A DNA stretch of 64,000 nt from Alphaproteobacteria bacterium (GCA_021325375.1 JAJPHG010000034.1:1-64000); one strand, 5' to 3'. Shown: positions 52,109-62,014, counted from the first letter of the stretch. The notes: generated by a model from the letters alone, not told the origin. Translations and numbers: made by a program.

Positions 52109-52463
52109 TTGCGCTTCGTCTTGAGCGTCTCTTGCACGAGCGCGCGGATCTGGGCGCCGTTGATTTTCGAAAGCTCGGCATAGGCCGCGTCGGTCGCCTT
52201 GCGGTCGCCTTGGCCCTTGCCGGTCAGGTCGTAGCCGTCACCCGTATGCATCATGTCGAATTCGAACGGCGCCGCCTTGCTGCCCTCCTTGGCGACGAAG
52301 ACGAGGCTCTTGCCGTCGCTGCAGCTCACGACAAGCCACACCGTGCCGCCATAGGTCTTCTCGACCGGCCCGGTCGCGCATTGCGCAGGCGCGCCCGGAT
52401 CGAGCGCAAGCGCGGGTGTCGCCGGCAAAAGCGCGAGCATGCAAACGAGAAGCGCGCGCCGCA

Positions 52464-52464
<1 letters not shown>
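52105..52464 (-). CDS. Small exported protein of unknown function between sucC and the CPBP gene
   Basis: The 119-residue product has a signal peptide ([18 protein letters not shown]). A small domain follows with two Cys ([32 protein letters not shown]) and an Ala/Lys-rich C-terminal helix. No family was recognised. Its ATG overlaps the sucC stop by one base, a tight coupling that suggests it is a regular member of this transcript. Confidence 0.72.
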
Positions 52465-53633
<1,169 letters not shown>

Positions 53634-53649
53634 GGGAAAAACCTTGGGC

Positions 53650-53676
53650 TGTGCGGCGATTTCGATGCGCCGCACA
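53650..53676 (-). promoter_or_regulatory. Inverted repeat in the sucC leader
   Basis: TGTGCGGCG and CGCCGCACA are perfect 9-nt arms around a 9-nt centre (ATTTCGATG), 17 nt before the sucC start. On the minus strand a possible promoter (TTGCGC, 16 nt, TATTGT) lies just upstream. The repeat would therefore sit near the transcription start or in the 5' leader, as an operator or leader hairpin. Confidence 0.45.
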
Positions 53677-53722
53677 ATACCAGCGCAACCCCCATGCGCA
53701 AGCGCGCCAAAACGCCCGGATG

Positions 53723-54943
53723 TCAGGCCTGAAGGGCGGTCCGGCGGGGCAGTGCAAGGGGCGAGCGCGGCAGCAACATTGCGAACCCGGCAAGCATCAC
53801 GGGCACGCCCAGCGGCACGTTCGTGCTCTCGGCGAACCCGCGCGCCAGGATCGGCACCGCCCACAGCGCCAGCAGCATCGTGCGCTCGTAAGGCCTGAAG
53901 CCTTGGGCCAGCCCTTCCGCCGCGAGCAGCGCGATCGCCGGCGCCAGCATCATCATGTCGTAGTCCAGCGCATAGGGCGTGGCCAGCAGCATGGCGATGC
54001 AGAGCGCGGCGCCTTTGCGCGCCATGCTCGCGGGCGAGCGCCAGATCCAGACGAGACCCGCCGCCGCCGCGATGCTCACCAGCGTCTGCGCGAAGTAGGC
54101 GACCGGCACCGATGCGCCCCACATGCGCGCCCAGGCGAAGACGGTCTGGATCTTGTAGAAGCCGGTGTTGCCCTGCTCGAGCACGACCTCGCGCGTGAAA
54201 TGCGTGCCTGCGAGGAAAGCCGGCCACACGGCCGCGCCGAAAAGGGCGGTGACGGCAAGCGCGAGGACGGCAACGGTCGCGGCCGCCGCGGCGAAGCTGC
54301 GCCAACGTCCGGTCGCCGCGAGCACGAGCGGGATCATCACGCCGAATTGCGGCTTGTAGGCGAGCAGGCCGAAGCACAGGCCCGCGAGCAGCGGTCTCGA
54401 ATCGAGAATGTTGAGCGCGCAGGCGACGAGCGCCGCGGTGAGGAAGCCGTTATGGCCGTGGGTCAGGTTGACGAACACGGCCGGGAAGGCGAGGGCGACG
54501 AGAATCCAGGTCTTGTCGCGCACGTCGCGCAGCAACGGCATCAGCGCCAGCAGATAGAGCGCCAGCGTCGCGATCTGCCAGACTAGCAGCGCGGGAAGAT
54601 AGGGCAACCGCGCCAGGGGTGCCGCGATCAGCAGGAAGAACGGCGGATAGTGCCAGCCGTAGAACTGCGTGTCCTTGCCGAAGATCGCCCGCTCGCGCGC
54701 GAAGTGATGCGCCGGGTCGAAGGCCTGCGCGGCGTGGCCGTCGTCGGCGAGCGAGCCCGCGGCGTAGACGTCCGAGAAATCGCTGCCCAGCGGGCGGCCC
54801 TTGTAGTCGTTGATCCCGTGCGCGGTGACGGCGAGATAGAGCAGCCCCGACGCGAACCCGATCAGGATCGCTGCCGTCCAAAGCCGGATGCGCTCGCGGC
54901 CCAGGAACTCGCCGTCGCGCAGGATGCGAAGGATCGCGCTCAC
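53723..54943 (-). CDS. GT87-like polyprenol-phosphate-dependent glycosyltransferase
   Basis: The 406-residue integral membrane protein has about ten helices. It carries the GT87/DUF2029 pattern: [20 protein letters not shown] after the first helix, [40 protein letters not shown] and [15 protein letters not shown]. Members are mannosyl- or arabinosyl-type transferases acting on the periplasmic side. The donor and acceptor here are unknown. It may add sugars to a lipid or surface glycan. Confidence 0.82.
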   Translation of the reverse strand: MSAILRILRDGEFLGRERIRLWTAAILIGFASGLLYLAVTAHGINDYKGRPLGSDFSDVYAAGSLADDGHAAQAFDPAHHFARERAIFGKDTQFYGWHYPPFFLLIAAPLARLPYLPALLVWQIATLALYLLALMPLLRDVRDKTWILVALAFPAVFVNLTHGHNGFLTAALVACALNILDSRPLLAGLCFGLLAYKPQFGVMIPLVLAATGRWRSFAAAAATVAVLALAVTALFGAAVWPAFLAGTHFTREVVLEQGNTGFYKIQTVFAWARMWGASVPVAYFAQTLVSIAAAAGLVWIWRSPASMARKGAALCIAMLLATPYALDYDMMMLAPAIALLAAEGLAQGFRPYERTMLLALWAVPILARGFAESTNVPLGVPVMLAGFAMLLPRSPLALPRRTALQA

Positions 54944-54982
54944 GCGGGCGATGATCGGCGGAGCGTGCTTAAGGAAGCGTCA

Positions 54983-55003
54983 ACCCTCCCCTTGAGGGAG
55001 GGT
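54983..55003. repeat. Palindromic repeat (family D core) after the 55009 gene
   Basis: ACCCTCCC-CTTGA-GGGAGGGT is a perfect 8-bp hairpin with the same CCCTTGAGGG core as the ends of the element in pdhC (11637-11773). It lies just beyond the stop of the minus-strand gene at 55009 and could act as a transcript end signal. A shorter relative (CCTCCCTTGAGGG) occurs at 62035-62047. Confidence 0.65.
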
Positions 55004-55008
55004 CGACT

Positions 55009-55926
55009 TCAATACGCCCCGCCCACGCCGCCGCCGCTCAGCGCGGCGTTGTCGATCTCGAGCTCGCGCGAGACGGCGCGCGTGGCGCAGACCGTCGAGA
55101 CGTAGGTGAAGAACATGTCGCCGGTGCCCCATTTGCGCAGGTTGGTGCGCTCGGTGCAGTCGGGGACCGGCATCGCCGGCGCGCATTTGAGCATGCCGCC
55201 CTTGAAGTGGCGCACCGCTTCGTGCTCGCCGCATTCCAGGATCACGCCCTTGGCATAGGTGCCGGCCATGCCCTGGTCGGACTGGACGACGTCGCCGATG
55301 GTGATCTTGAGACGGCTGCCCGCGATGCAGCGCGCGACCTCGCCCTCGTATCCCGAGTTGATCCAGGTCTCGCCCGTCATGTGCGAGGCGGGGAACTCGC
55401 GCCCGTCGGCCGCGATGCATACCGCGTGGATCGATTTGACGACGGTGGCTTCCTGCATCTCGCAATGGGCCGACGCCGCGGCCGCGACACCGCCGCCGCC
55501 CTCGTTGCGGACGTTGACGTATTCGTAGCTGCCGCCGCCATAGATGATGACCGACGCGGCCGCTCCCGCGTTCGCCGCCGCAATGGCCTGCGCGAAGGCG
55601 GACGCCTCGACGTTCACCTTGTTGATGATGATGTTCTTGTTGATGTTGATGTTCTTGTTGATGTTGACCGGCTTGTTGATGTTGATGTTCTTGTTGATGA
55701 TGATCGTCGAGCCGCCGCCGCCGCCGCCGTGACAACCGCCGCCGCTGCCGCCGCCTCCGCCATAGCCGCCCGGCGCGCCTGCGCCACCGCTCACCGAGAC
55801 GTTGCTGCTGATGCTCGGCACGCTGCCGGTATAGAACCCGCCTGCCGCGGCCGGCGAGATTGTGGCCGCGATCAAGGCCGCGCCGGAAACGGCTGCGACT
55901 GCGAACCTGAACGAGATCGGCGACAT
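55009..55926 (-). CDS. Secreted Gly-rich protein with Asn-Ile-Asn-Lys repeats
   Basis: An AAAGGAG site precedes the ATG at 55926. The 305-residue product has a signal peptide (VAAVSGAALIAATISPAAAG). A Gly-rich stretch with a single Cys/His (GGGGSGGGCHGGGGGG) follows. Next come about 34 residues of alternating Ile/Val-Asn-Ile-Asn-Lys (NKNININKPVNINKNINI), and finally a Cys-containing domain of about 170 residues. The alternating pattern suggests a beta-strand stack or amyloid-like module. The function is unknown; an extracellular matrix or adhesin role is a guess. Confidence 0.75.
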   Translation of the reverse strand: MSPISFRFAVAAVSGAALIAATISPAAAGGFYTGSVPSISSNVSVSGGAGAPGGYGGGGGSGGGCHGGGGGGSTIIINKNININKPVNINKNININKNIIINKVNVEASAFAQAIAAANAGAAASVIIYGGGSYEYVNVRNEGGGGVAAAASAHCEMQEATVVKSIHAVCIAADGREFPASHMTGETWINSGYEGEVARCIAGSRLKITIGDVVQSDQGMAGTYAKGVILECGEHEAVRHFKGGMLKCAPAMPVPDCTERTNLRKWGTGDMFFTYVSTVCATRAVSRELEIDNAALSGGGVGGAY

Positions 55927-56109
55927 GCTATGGCTCCTTTGCTCCGGCCATCCTACACAGGGCGTCGTGCCTTCCGCCGGGAAGACGGACAAAGCCTTAA
56001 TGGCCGAGCCACCAGCTTCACGTTCCGTGCCACGCAAGGCCTCGAAATCGCCATGCTTCTTGGCCCGAAATGGCACAGCAACCAGGGTTAACGGCCACGC
56101 AGGGGAGCC

Positions 56110-56823
56110 ATGATCCCGATCTCGGACGACAATCCGGTCGAGCGCACGCCGTTCATGACCTGGCTCATCGTGGCCGGCTGCGTGGGCGCGTTCCTGTGGG
56201 AATTGTCGCTCGGCGAGCACGGCATGGCGGCGGCCGAGAGCGTGCTCGGCTTCACGCCGGCGGGCTTTTTCGGCCATGAGACCGCGCCGTCGGAAGAGGT
56301 CCTGGGGCTGCCCGTCTGGACGACGATCTTCACCTCGATGTTCCTGCACGGCGGCATCCTGCATATCGCCGGCAACATGCTGTTCCTCTGGATATTCGGG
56401 AACAACATCGAAGAGGCGATGGGGCACGTGAAGTTCACGCTGTTCTATCTCTTGAGCGGCGTCGCAGCGGCCTTGACCATGGGCTACATCGACCCGCATT
56501 CGAACATCCCGATGATCGGTGCGTCGGGCGCGATCTCGGGCGTGCTGGCCGCCTATATGCTTCTTTATCCCCGCGCGCGCGTGCATGTGATCATCCCGCT
56601 CGGGATCATCCTCTATCCTGTCTGGATCCGGGCGATGTGGGTGGTGGGCGTTTGGTTCGCGATGCAGCTCGTCAGCGCCGCTTACGCCGATCCGACCAAG
56701 CCCGGTACCGCGTTCTGGGCCCATGTCGGCGGCTTCGTCGCGGGCCTGATCCTCACCCCCGTGCTGAAATCGCGCGACGTGCGCTATTTCGGCCCGTATT
56801 TCCAAAGAGGTCCTTGGAATTAG
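56110..56823 (+). CDS. Rhomboid-family intramembrane serine protease
   Basis: The 237-residue protein has six or so membrane helices, the HGGILHIAGNMLFLWIFGNN loop, the catalytic Ser139 in GASGAISG and His205 in AHVGGFVAG. GGGGA lies about 5 nt before the ATG. Rhomboids cleave membrane proteins within the bilayer; the substrate is unknown. It is followed by the PAS gene on the same strand. Confidence 0.93.
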   Translation: MIPISDDNPVERTPFMTWLIVAGCVGAFLWELSLGEHGMAAAESVLGFTPAGFFGHETAPSEEVLGLPVWTTIFTSMFLHGGILHIAGNMLFLWIFGNNIEEAMGHVKFTLFYLLSGVAAALTMGYIDPHSNIPMIGASGAISGVLAAYMLLYPRARVHVIIPLGIILYPVWIRAMWVVGVWFAMQLVSAAYADPTKPGTAFWAHVGGFVAGLILTPVLKSRDVRYFGPYFQRGPWN

Positions 56824-56927
56824 AGGCTGGCACGGCTTTCGCTCCCTTCGATCGCGAAAGGCGCGAGGGCGTTCCGATCTGGAGCAACCGCCGGCGCGCC
56901 CAACGAGGTTTTGGGGCGCGAGCGGTC

Positions 56928-57611
56928 ATGAAGCACAAGAATTCGCATCTGCTGGTGGGATATTGGAGCCGCCTGCGCAAGGGCCGCGACGTTCCGGACC
57001 AGACCGACATCGATCCGCGCGCGATCAAGCGCATGCTCTCCCATGTGTTCATCCTGGACGCGATCAATCCCGCGCGCCCGATCTACCGCCTCGCGGGCAC
57101 CGGCCTGTGCGAGCGTTTCGGCATGGAGCTCAAGGGCACCGCCTTCCTGGCGAACTGGGAAGGACAGTCGGGCATCGCGCTCGGCTCGCTTCTCAAGCAG
57201 GCGCTCAAGGCGCGAAAGCCCGTCTGCCTGTCCTCGATCGGGGCGACGGCCGAATGCGGCATGGTCGAGCTCGAGACGATCCTGGCGCCGATCACCTTCG
57301 ACGGCGGCGAGCCGGTGCGCTTCATCGGCTTCACCCAGGTCCTCAGCGACGCCGCCCTTCTGGCGGGGCGCCCGATCGCCTTCCAGCGCCTGGTCGCCTC
57401 CCAGCTCGTGCGTGAGGACGAGCCGCTCTCCGCAGGCGCTTTGCCGCCGCTTCCCCCGCCGGTCCAGATCCAGCGCAACCACAGCCATCCCAGGGCGCCG
57501 CATCTGCGCCTCGTCGTGTCGCAGGACCGGCCCTCCCAGGTGAACATCGACGCCAGCGAAACCCTGCGCCGCATGGCGCAGCTGTTCGGAGGGAACGGGG
57601 CGGAGAAGTAG
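56928..57611 (+). CDS. PAS-domain protein (PAS_5 type)
   Basis: The 227-residue protein has the PAS_5 pattern: LLVGYWSRLRKGRDVPDQTD, a Pro-Arg-Ala-Ile start helix, YRLAGTGLCERFGMELKGTA, and VELETILAPITFDGGEPVRF followed by IGFTQVL. No output domain is attached. The tail is Pro/Arg-rich. PAS_5 proteins are widespread in alphaproteobacteria and mostly unstudied. A sensory or scaffold role is possible. Confidence 0.85.
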   Translation: MKHKNSHLLVGYWSRLRKGRDVPDQTDIDPRAIKRMLSHVFILDAINPARPIYRLAGTGLCERFGMELKGTAFLANWEGQSGIALGSLLKQALKARKPVCLSSIGATAECGMVELETILAPITFDGGEPVRFIGFTQVLSDAALLAGRPIAFQRLVASQLVREDEPLSAGALPPLPPPVQIQRNHSHPRAPHLRLVVSQDRPSQVNIDASETLRRMAQLFGGNGAEK

Positions 57612-57620
57612 CGCGCCGCT

Positions 57621-57974
57621 TTATTGCGGCTTGTCGCTTTCGGGAGTGGGATCGTCGCCCTGCTGCGAGTTGGTCTTGGCGACGGGGCTTTCGAGCGGCT
57701 CGTCGTGGATGATGGTGCGGTTGAGCTGCTGCTCGTCCTGCTTGTGCTGCAGATAGGGGATTTCGTATTTCTCGATCTTCGCGCGATAGGCCTCGAAGGT
57801 CTTCTCGTCGTCGGGCGTGCGCTTGTCGCAGCGGTCGGGCGGAAGCTTGGCCTGCTCCTGGCACCACAGGTCGAAATTGATGGTCTTGACGTCGTAGCGC
57901 GTCGATTGCGCCTGGGCAGGCAAGGCCACGAGCGCGGCCAATGCAGCGAATTTTAAGGATCTCATCCCAGCCAT
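57621..57974 (-). CDS. Small exported protein of unknown function
   Basis: The 117-residue product begins MAGMRSLKFAALAALVALPA with cleavage after AQA. A short charged domain with two Cys (LWCQEQAKLPPDRCDKRTPD) and a hydrophilic tail (SQQGDDPTPESDKPQ) follow. No domain was recognised. Starts at 57974 or 57965. It converges with the PAS gene, separated by 9 nt. Confidence 0.65.
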   Translation of the reverse strand: MAGMRSLKFAALAALVALPAQAQSTRYDVKTINFDLWCQEQAKLPPDRCDKRTPDDEKTFEAYRAKIEKYEIPYLQHKQDEQQLNRTIIHDEPLESPVAKTNSQQGDDPTPESDKPQ

Positions 57975-58043
57975 AACGCAACCATACGCCCGAAGTTTCC
58001 GGCTTGGAAGCGCGGCGGCTGTCACAAAGACGCTCGGCCGTGA

Positions 58044-59693
58044 CTATTCCGCCGCAACCCGCGCGCGATCTTCGGCGACCTTCACGACCTCGGGCGCCGG
58101 CGCAGGCCGGCCCAGGATCATGTCCGACGCCTTCTCGGCGATCATGATGGTGGGTGCGTTGGTGTTGCCGCTGACGAGCGCCGGCATCACCGACGCATCG
58201 ACGATGCGCAATCCTTCCAGACCATGGACCTTCAGTTGCGGATCGACCACGCTTTCGCCATCCACGCCCATCCTGGCGCTGCCCACGGGGTGATAGATGG
58301 TCTCGGCGGTCTTGCGCACGAAGGCGTCGATCTGCTCGTCCTTGGTCACGTGCGCGCCGGGCATCAGCTCGGGCCCGCGATAGGGATCGAAGGCGGCCTG
58401 CGCGAACACCTCGCGTGCCAGCTTCACGCCCTCGCGCAGCACGCGGCGGTCCTCTTCGGCCTCGAGATAGTTGGGCTGGATGATCGGCGCCACCAGCGGA
58501 TCGGCCGATTTGAGCGTGATGGTGCCGCGGCTCTGCGGACGCAGCTGGCAGACGTGAGTCATAAAGCCGTGCCGGTCGCCCTTGACGCGGGTGTGGTCGT
58601 ACATCAGCGCGGTGATGAAGTGGAATTGCAGGTCGGGCGTCTCCAGATCCGGGCGGCTCTTGAGGAACGCACCCGATTCGAGGCCTTGCCCCGTCGCGAG
58701 CCCCGTGCCGAACAGCATGTATTGCAGGCCCGTCTTCAGCGCGGCGAGCGGCTTGGACTGGCTGTAGAGCGTGATCGGCTGGCTGCTCTCATACTGGATC
58801 GAGCAGTCGAGATGGTCCTGCAGGTTGCGGCCCACGCCTTTCATGTCGGCGACGACGGGGATGCCGAAGCGGGTCAGCGTCTCGCCATCGCCGACGCCCG
58901 AGAGCATCAGCACCTGCGGCGTGTTGACCGCGCCGCCGCACAGGATCACCTCGCGCGTCGCGTTCGCTTTTTGAGTCTGCTTCTTCTGGACATATTCGAC
59001 GCCCACCGCGCGCCTGCCCTCGAAGAGGATGCGCGCGACCTGGGCGTTGGACTCGATGGTCAGGTTCTTGCGGTCCAGGATCGGATGCAGATAGGCCTTC
59101 GCAGCACTCCAGCGCTTGCCCTCGTGGATCGTGAGCTGATAGGGGCCGAAGCCTTCCTGCTGGGCGCCGTTGAAATCCGCGGTCTGGAGATGGCCCGCGT
59201 CGGCGCCGGCCTGGATGAAGCTCTTGAACAGCGGATTGGTCGAGCGTCCGTTGGAGACGCGTAACGGTCCTTCGCCGCCATGGAAGGCATCGCCGCCGTT
59301 CTCGTTCGCCTCGGCGCGCCGGAAATAGGGCAGCACGTCGGCGAACGACCAGCCGTCGCAGCCCATCTGCCGCCAGCCGTCATAGTCACGCGCGTGGCCG
59401 CGGATATAGATCATTCCGTTGATCGAGGACGAGCCGCCCCAGCCGCGTCCGCGCGGCCAGTAGAGGCGGCGGTTGTTCAGGAGAAGCTGGCCCTCGGTCT
59501 CGTAGTACCAGTTGTAGGGATTGGGCTTGCCGAGCAGGGCGGGGATGCCCGCGGGCATATGGATCATCGCCGATCTGTCGCGCCCGCCGGCCTCGATCAG
59601 CAGCACCTCGTTGTTCGGATCGGCGGAGAGGCGGTTGGCGAGCACGCAGCCCGCGCTCCCCGCGCCGATGATGATGTAGTCGAAGGCCTTCAT
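58044..59693 (-). CDS. GMC-family FAD oxidoreductase (choline/alcohol dehydrogenase-like)
   Basis: The 549-residue flavoenzyme has the FAD motif YIIIGAGSAGCVLANRLSAD. GMC signature 1 is in WPRGRGWGGSSSINGMIYIR and signature 2 in EVILCGGAVNTPQVLMLSGV. The C-terminal active-site His is in YHPVGSARMG, followed by SGNTNAPTIMIAEKASDMI. It is close in layout to choline dehydrogenase and to long-chain alcohol dehydrogenases; the substrate cannot be fixed. It overlaps the upstream lipoprotein gene by 4 nt (ATGA). Confidence 0.93.
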   Translation of the reverse strand: MKAFDYIIIGAGSAGCVLANRLSADPNNEVLLIEAGGRDRSAMIHMPAGIPALLGKPNPYNWYYETEGQLLLNNRRLYWPRGRGWGGSSSINGMIYIRGHARDYDGWRQMGCDGWSFADVLPYFRRAEANENGGDAFHGGEGPLRVSNGRSTNPLFKSFIQAGADAGHLQTADFNGAQQEGFGPYQLTIHEGKRWSAAKAYLHPILDRKNLTIESNAQVARILFEGRRAVGVEYVQKKQTQKANATREVILCGGAVNTPQVLMLSGVGDGETLTRFGIPVVADMKGVGRNLQDHLDCSIQYESSQPITLYSQSKPLAALKTGLQYMLFGTGLATGQGLESGAFLKSRPDLETPDLQFHFITALMYDHTRVKGDRHGFMTHVCQLRPQSRGTITLKSADPLVAPIIQPNYLEAEEDRRVLREGVKLAREVFAQAAFDPYRGPELMPGAHVTKDEQIDAFVRKTAETIYHPVGSARMGVDGESVVDPQLKVHGLEGLRIVDASVMPALVSGNTNAPTIMIAEKASDMILGRPAPAPEVVKVAEDRARVAAE

Positions 59694-60292
59694 GGCTGTA
59701 TCGGGACCGCCGGCTTGTCGGTGTTGTCCGGCGCCGGCGGCGTGGGAGCGGACGGTATGGGCACCTTCGCTTCGGCTTCGAGCTTCTGGAGCGCGACCTC
59801 CACCGCGCCGTGGCAGCGCTTCGCCGAGCTGAGCATCGCAGGCACGGCGCCGTCCATCAGCCAGCAATCGTACTGCGCCTGCGCACGCGCGGAGTCGGCG
59901 GGGAAGCTGTCCTTGCCGCGCTCCAGCGCGCGGATGAGGCGGTCGCGCATCTTGTGGGTCGGTATGTCGATGCCGGGCTCGGGCTCGACGAGCGAGCCGC
60001 GCGCGGCGATGAGCGCCTTCTCGGCATAGGAATTGGCGAGCGCGCCGATGGTGCTGTCCATCCTGGTGATCTCGATCGAGCCGCCATTGTCGAAGGCGAC
60101 GCCGGCGGCGGCTCCCACCTCGCCGAAGGAACGGGCGAGCGCCGAATAGTTCTTGAACAGCGCCTTGTTGAATTTGGAGCCCAGGGGCGTGGTCTCCTTG
60201 AGATCGTCCAATGCCGTGTTGTTGACGCAACCCAGAAGAAGAAGCAGCGCCGCGCCGACGCAAGCCGCAACACCAAAACGCGAATTCGCCAT
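59690..60292 (-). CDS. Putative lipoprotein of unknown function
   Basis: The 200-residue protein has a lipobox (LLLLLGC, lipidated Cys near residue 22). A helical domain follows with NKALFKNYSALARSFGEVGA, ANSYAEKALIAARGSLVEPE and AQAQYDCWLMDGAVPAML. This resembles the helical part that often precedes an OmpA domain, but no OmpA domain is present. It ends in a Pro-rich tail. It is co-transcribed with the GMC oxidoreductase. Confidence 0.75.
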   Translation of the reverse strand: MANSRFGVAACVGAALLLLLGCVNNTALDDLKETTPLGSKFNKALFKNYSALARSFGEVGAAAGVAFDNGGSIEITRMDSTIGALANSYAEKALIAARGSLVEPEPGIDIPTHKMRDRLIRALERGKDSFPADSARAQAQYDCWLMDGAVPAMLSSAKRCHGAVEVALQKLEAEAKVPIPSAPTPPAPDNTDKPAVPIQP

Positions 60293-60352
60293 GCAAATCT
60301 CCGATCGGCCCCAGCGGCCCGGACGATGCTATAGCCTGCCACGGCCCGAAGG

Positions 60353-60368
60353 TTAAGTCCGGCTTAAC
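60353..60368 (+). promoter_or_regulatory. CtrA-consensus site upstream of the PilZ gene
   Basis: TTAA-GTCCGGC-TTAAC is an exact match to the CtrA consensus TTAA-N7-TTAAC. It lies 110 nt before the ATG of the tandem PilZ gene and also 60 nt upstream of the divergent lipoprotein gene, so it could control either. CtrA control of c-di-GMP effectors fits known alphaproteobacterial biology but is inferred. Confidence 0.55.
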
Positions 60369-60478
60369 AGCATTAAATATGGTCGCGGGTCCGGGGGAAT
60401 TTAAACCATCTATTGACCCTCCCGGGGCAAACTGCAGGTGGAACAGAAGGGGTCGGCTGGGCTGGGTTCCGGCGCGTC

Positions 60479-61099
60479 ATGAAGGACATCGAACCAGTGA
60501 TTGCAAAAGCCAAGGCCGAGCGCCGCCGTTTCCGGCGCGTCCGCGTGGACCTGACCGGGCGCCTTTTCGTGCCTGCGGATTCGCGCGAGTGCCACTGCAA
60601 GATCGTCGACCTGTCTCCGGGCGGCGCCTCGCTGGAGTGCGACCTGGTTCTGGAGCAGGGCACGCAGATCGTCCTCTACGTCGACGGCTTCGGCCGTCTC
60701 GAGGGCTCGGTGATGCGCATCGAGGGCGGCGATTTCGGCGTCCGCTTCAACTGCACCGCCGCCAAGCGCGAGCGCATCGCCGAACAGCTCATCCTCTTCA
60801 TGAACCGCTCGCTGATCGACGAGAACGAGATGCGCCGCCACGACCGCACGCCGCAGAAAGGCATCGCCCGCTTCACCCGCGCCGACGGACAGTTCGTCGC
60901 CTGCGAGGTGCTCGACCTGTCGGTGAGCGGCGTCTCGCTCAAGACCGACGTGCGCCCGCCGATCGGCGAGTTCGTGCTCATCGGCCAGATGGCCGGCCGC
61001 GTCGCGCGCCATCACGAGCAGGGCATCGGCATCGAGTTCGTCGGCGGCTCCCCGGTGAGCGCCGACCGCCTGCAGCCCAAGGCGGCGACGGGGCGGTAA
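60479..61099 (+). CDS. Tandem PilZ-domain c-di-GMP-binding protein
   Basis: The 206-residue protein contains two PilZ domains. The first has RRRFRRVRVDLTGRLFV with the RxxxR-type motif and CKIVDLSPGGASLEC with D-x-S-x-x-G. The second has RRHDRTPQKGIARF and CEVLDLSVSGVSLKT. Both keep residues used for c-di-GMP binding. I chose the ATG at 60479; a TTG at 60413 would add 22 residues with no conservation. It has an exact CtrA-type box upstream, suggesting cell-cycle or motility control. Confidence 0.87.
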   Translation: MKDIEPVIAKAKAERRRFRRVRVDLTGRLFVPADSRECHCKIVDLSPGGASLECDLVLEQGTQIVLYVDGFGRLEGSVMRIEGGDFGVRFNCTAAKRERIAEQLILFMNRSLIDENEMRRHDRTPQKGIARFTRADGQFVACEVLDLSVSGVSLKTDVRPPIGEFVLIGQMAGRVARHHEQGIGIEFVGGSPVSADRLQPKAATGR

Positions 61100-61109
61100 C
61101 GAGCGCACC

Positions 61110-61288
61110 TGTCATCCCCGGCTTCGCGCTCCGAAGGAGCGCGAAGGGAAGGGGACCCAGGTATTGATGCAGCGCGAACTGCGAAGGGCTTCGCACTCTG
61201 CGTTCAAGTTCTTCCCACCCAGGATTTTCGTGCGACCTGGGTCCCCTTCCCCTCGCAGCGCCGACGCGCTGCTCGGCCGGGGATGACA
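61110..61288. repeat. REP-like composite element (family C) between convergent genes
   Basis: Outer arms begin TGTCATCCCCGGC (61110) and end GCCGGGGATGACA (61288). Inner blocks GGGAAGGGGACCCAGGT and ACCTGGGTCCCCTTCCCC are inverted copies. Each half also has its own hairpin (CTTCGCGCTCC/GGAGCGCGAAG on the left, CGCAGCGCC/CGCGCTGC on the right). The element of about 179 bp fills the space between the ends of the PilZ and MmcQ genes and could act as a two-way terminator. Confidence 0.8.
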
Positions 61289-61295
61289 ACGGGTG

Positions 61296-61646
61296 TCAAA
61301 TCCCCAACTCCGCCCGCTTCTTCTTCGTCAATCCGCCGGCCACGATCGCGTGGGCGCGGGTGAGGTAGGCCTTTAGCTCTTTCGAGCTCAGCGCGTCCAG
61401 CTTCTGCAGGTTCACCCACTGCGCGCGGGCGAGATAGGGCGCGGGGATGATGTCCTTCTGCTTCGTCAGGATCGCGAAGCTGTCGGGTGCGGTCTTGAAG
61501 GACAGCGTCTGCGGCTTCATCTCGAGCGGGCCCATGACCGCGAACATCTTGCCGCCGACCTTGTAGACGCGATCGGCGCCCCATTGGATCGACAGCGTCG
61601 CACCAGGAAGCGACAGGCAGAATTTCTCGATCTCGGCGTGGCGCAT
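61296..61646 (-). CDS. MmcQ/YjbR-family DNA-binding-like protein
   Basis: The 116-residue protein matches the YjbR fold: IEKFCLSLPGATLSIQWGAD, VYKVGGKMFAVMGPLEMKPQ, LSFKTAPDSFAILTKQKDII and a C-terminal YLTRAHAIVAGGLTKKKRAE. The family has a double-wing fold sometimes linked to DNA binding, but the role is unproven. Tandem ATGs at 61649 and 61646 follow GGAGGA; the first overlaps the stop of the 61646-62014 gene. Confidence 0.85.
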   Translation of the reverse strand: MRHAEIEKFCLSLPGATLSIQWGADRVYKVGGKMFAVMGPLEMKPQTLSFKTAPDSFAILTKQKDIIPAPYLARAQWVNLQKLDALSSKELKAYLTRAHAIVAGGLTKKKRAELGI

Positions 61647-62014
61647 CATTCCTCCAGCGGCGGCAGTCCGAGCGCCGCGCGCGCTTTTGCGACATGGCGC
61701 GGCTTGATGTGGCGCGACACCAGGCCGATCGCCATCGCCAGCACCGCCGCGTCGTCGGTGAAGCCGAGCCCCGCGATGAAATCCGGGATGACGTCGAACG
61801 GCAATACGAAATAGGCGAGCGCTGCCATCAGCACGCCGCGCACGCGCGTCGGCGTCACGGGATCGACGGCGCAGAAATAAGCGGCCGCGGCGTCGTCGGC
61901 GAAGGGGATGCGGCCCGCCACCGCGAGCAGCTTCTTCCAGAACCCGCGCTCGACCGTGCGCGCGTTTTGCGCGATGGTCGCGGGCAGGTGGATCGCGGGG
62001 TCGCTCAGATTCAT
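61646..62014 (-). CDS. DUF1232 (YkvA-like) small membrane protein
   Basis: The 122-residue protein has the DUF1232 core: VRGVLMAALAYFVLPFDVIP, DFIAGLGFTDDAAVLAMAIG, with the typical YFxxPxDxIPDF and DD pair. One or two membrane segments are likely. Function unknown. It is translationally coupled to the MmcQ gene and divergent from the thioesterase at 62058, with only 43 nt between the starts. Confidence 0.88.
   Translation of the reverse strand: MNLSDPAIHLPATIAQNARTVERGFWKKLLAVAGRIPFADDAAAAYFCAVDPVTPTRVRGVLMAALAYFVLPFDVIPDFIAGLGFTDDAAVLAMAIGLVSRHIKPRHVAKARAALGLPPLEE

Noticed and set aside
55618..55735. Tandem DNA repeat considered as a CRISPR-like or microsatellite array
   Set aside because: It is coding in frame, units are short and there are no spacers; better explained by the Asn-Ile-Asn-Lys protein repeat.
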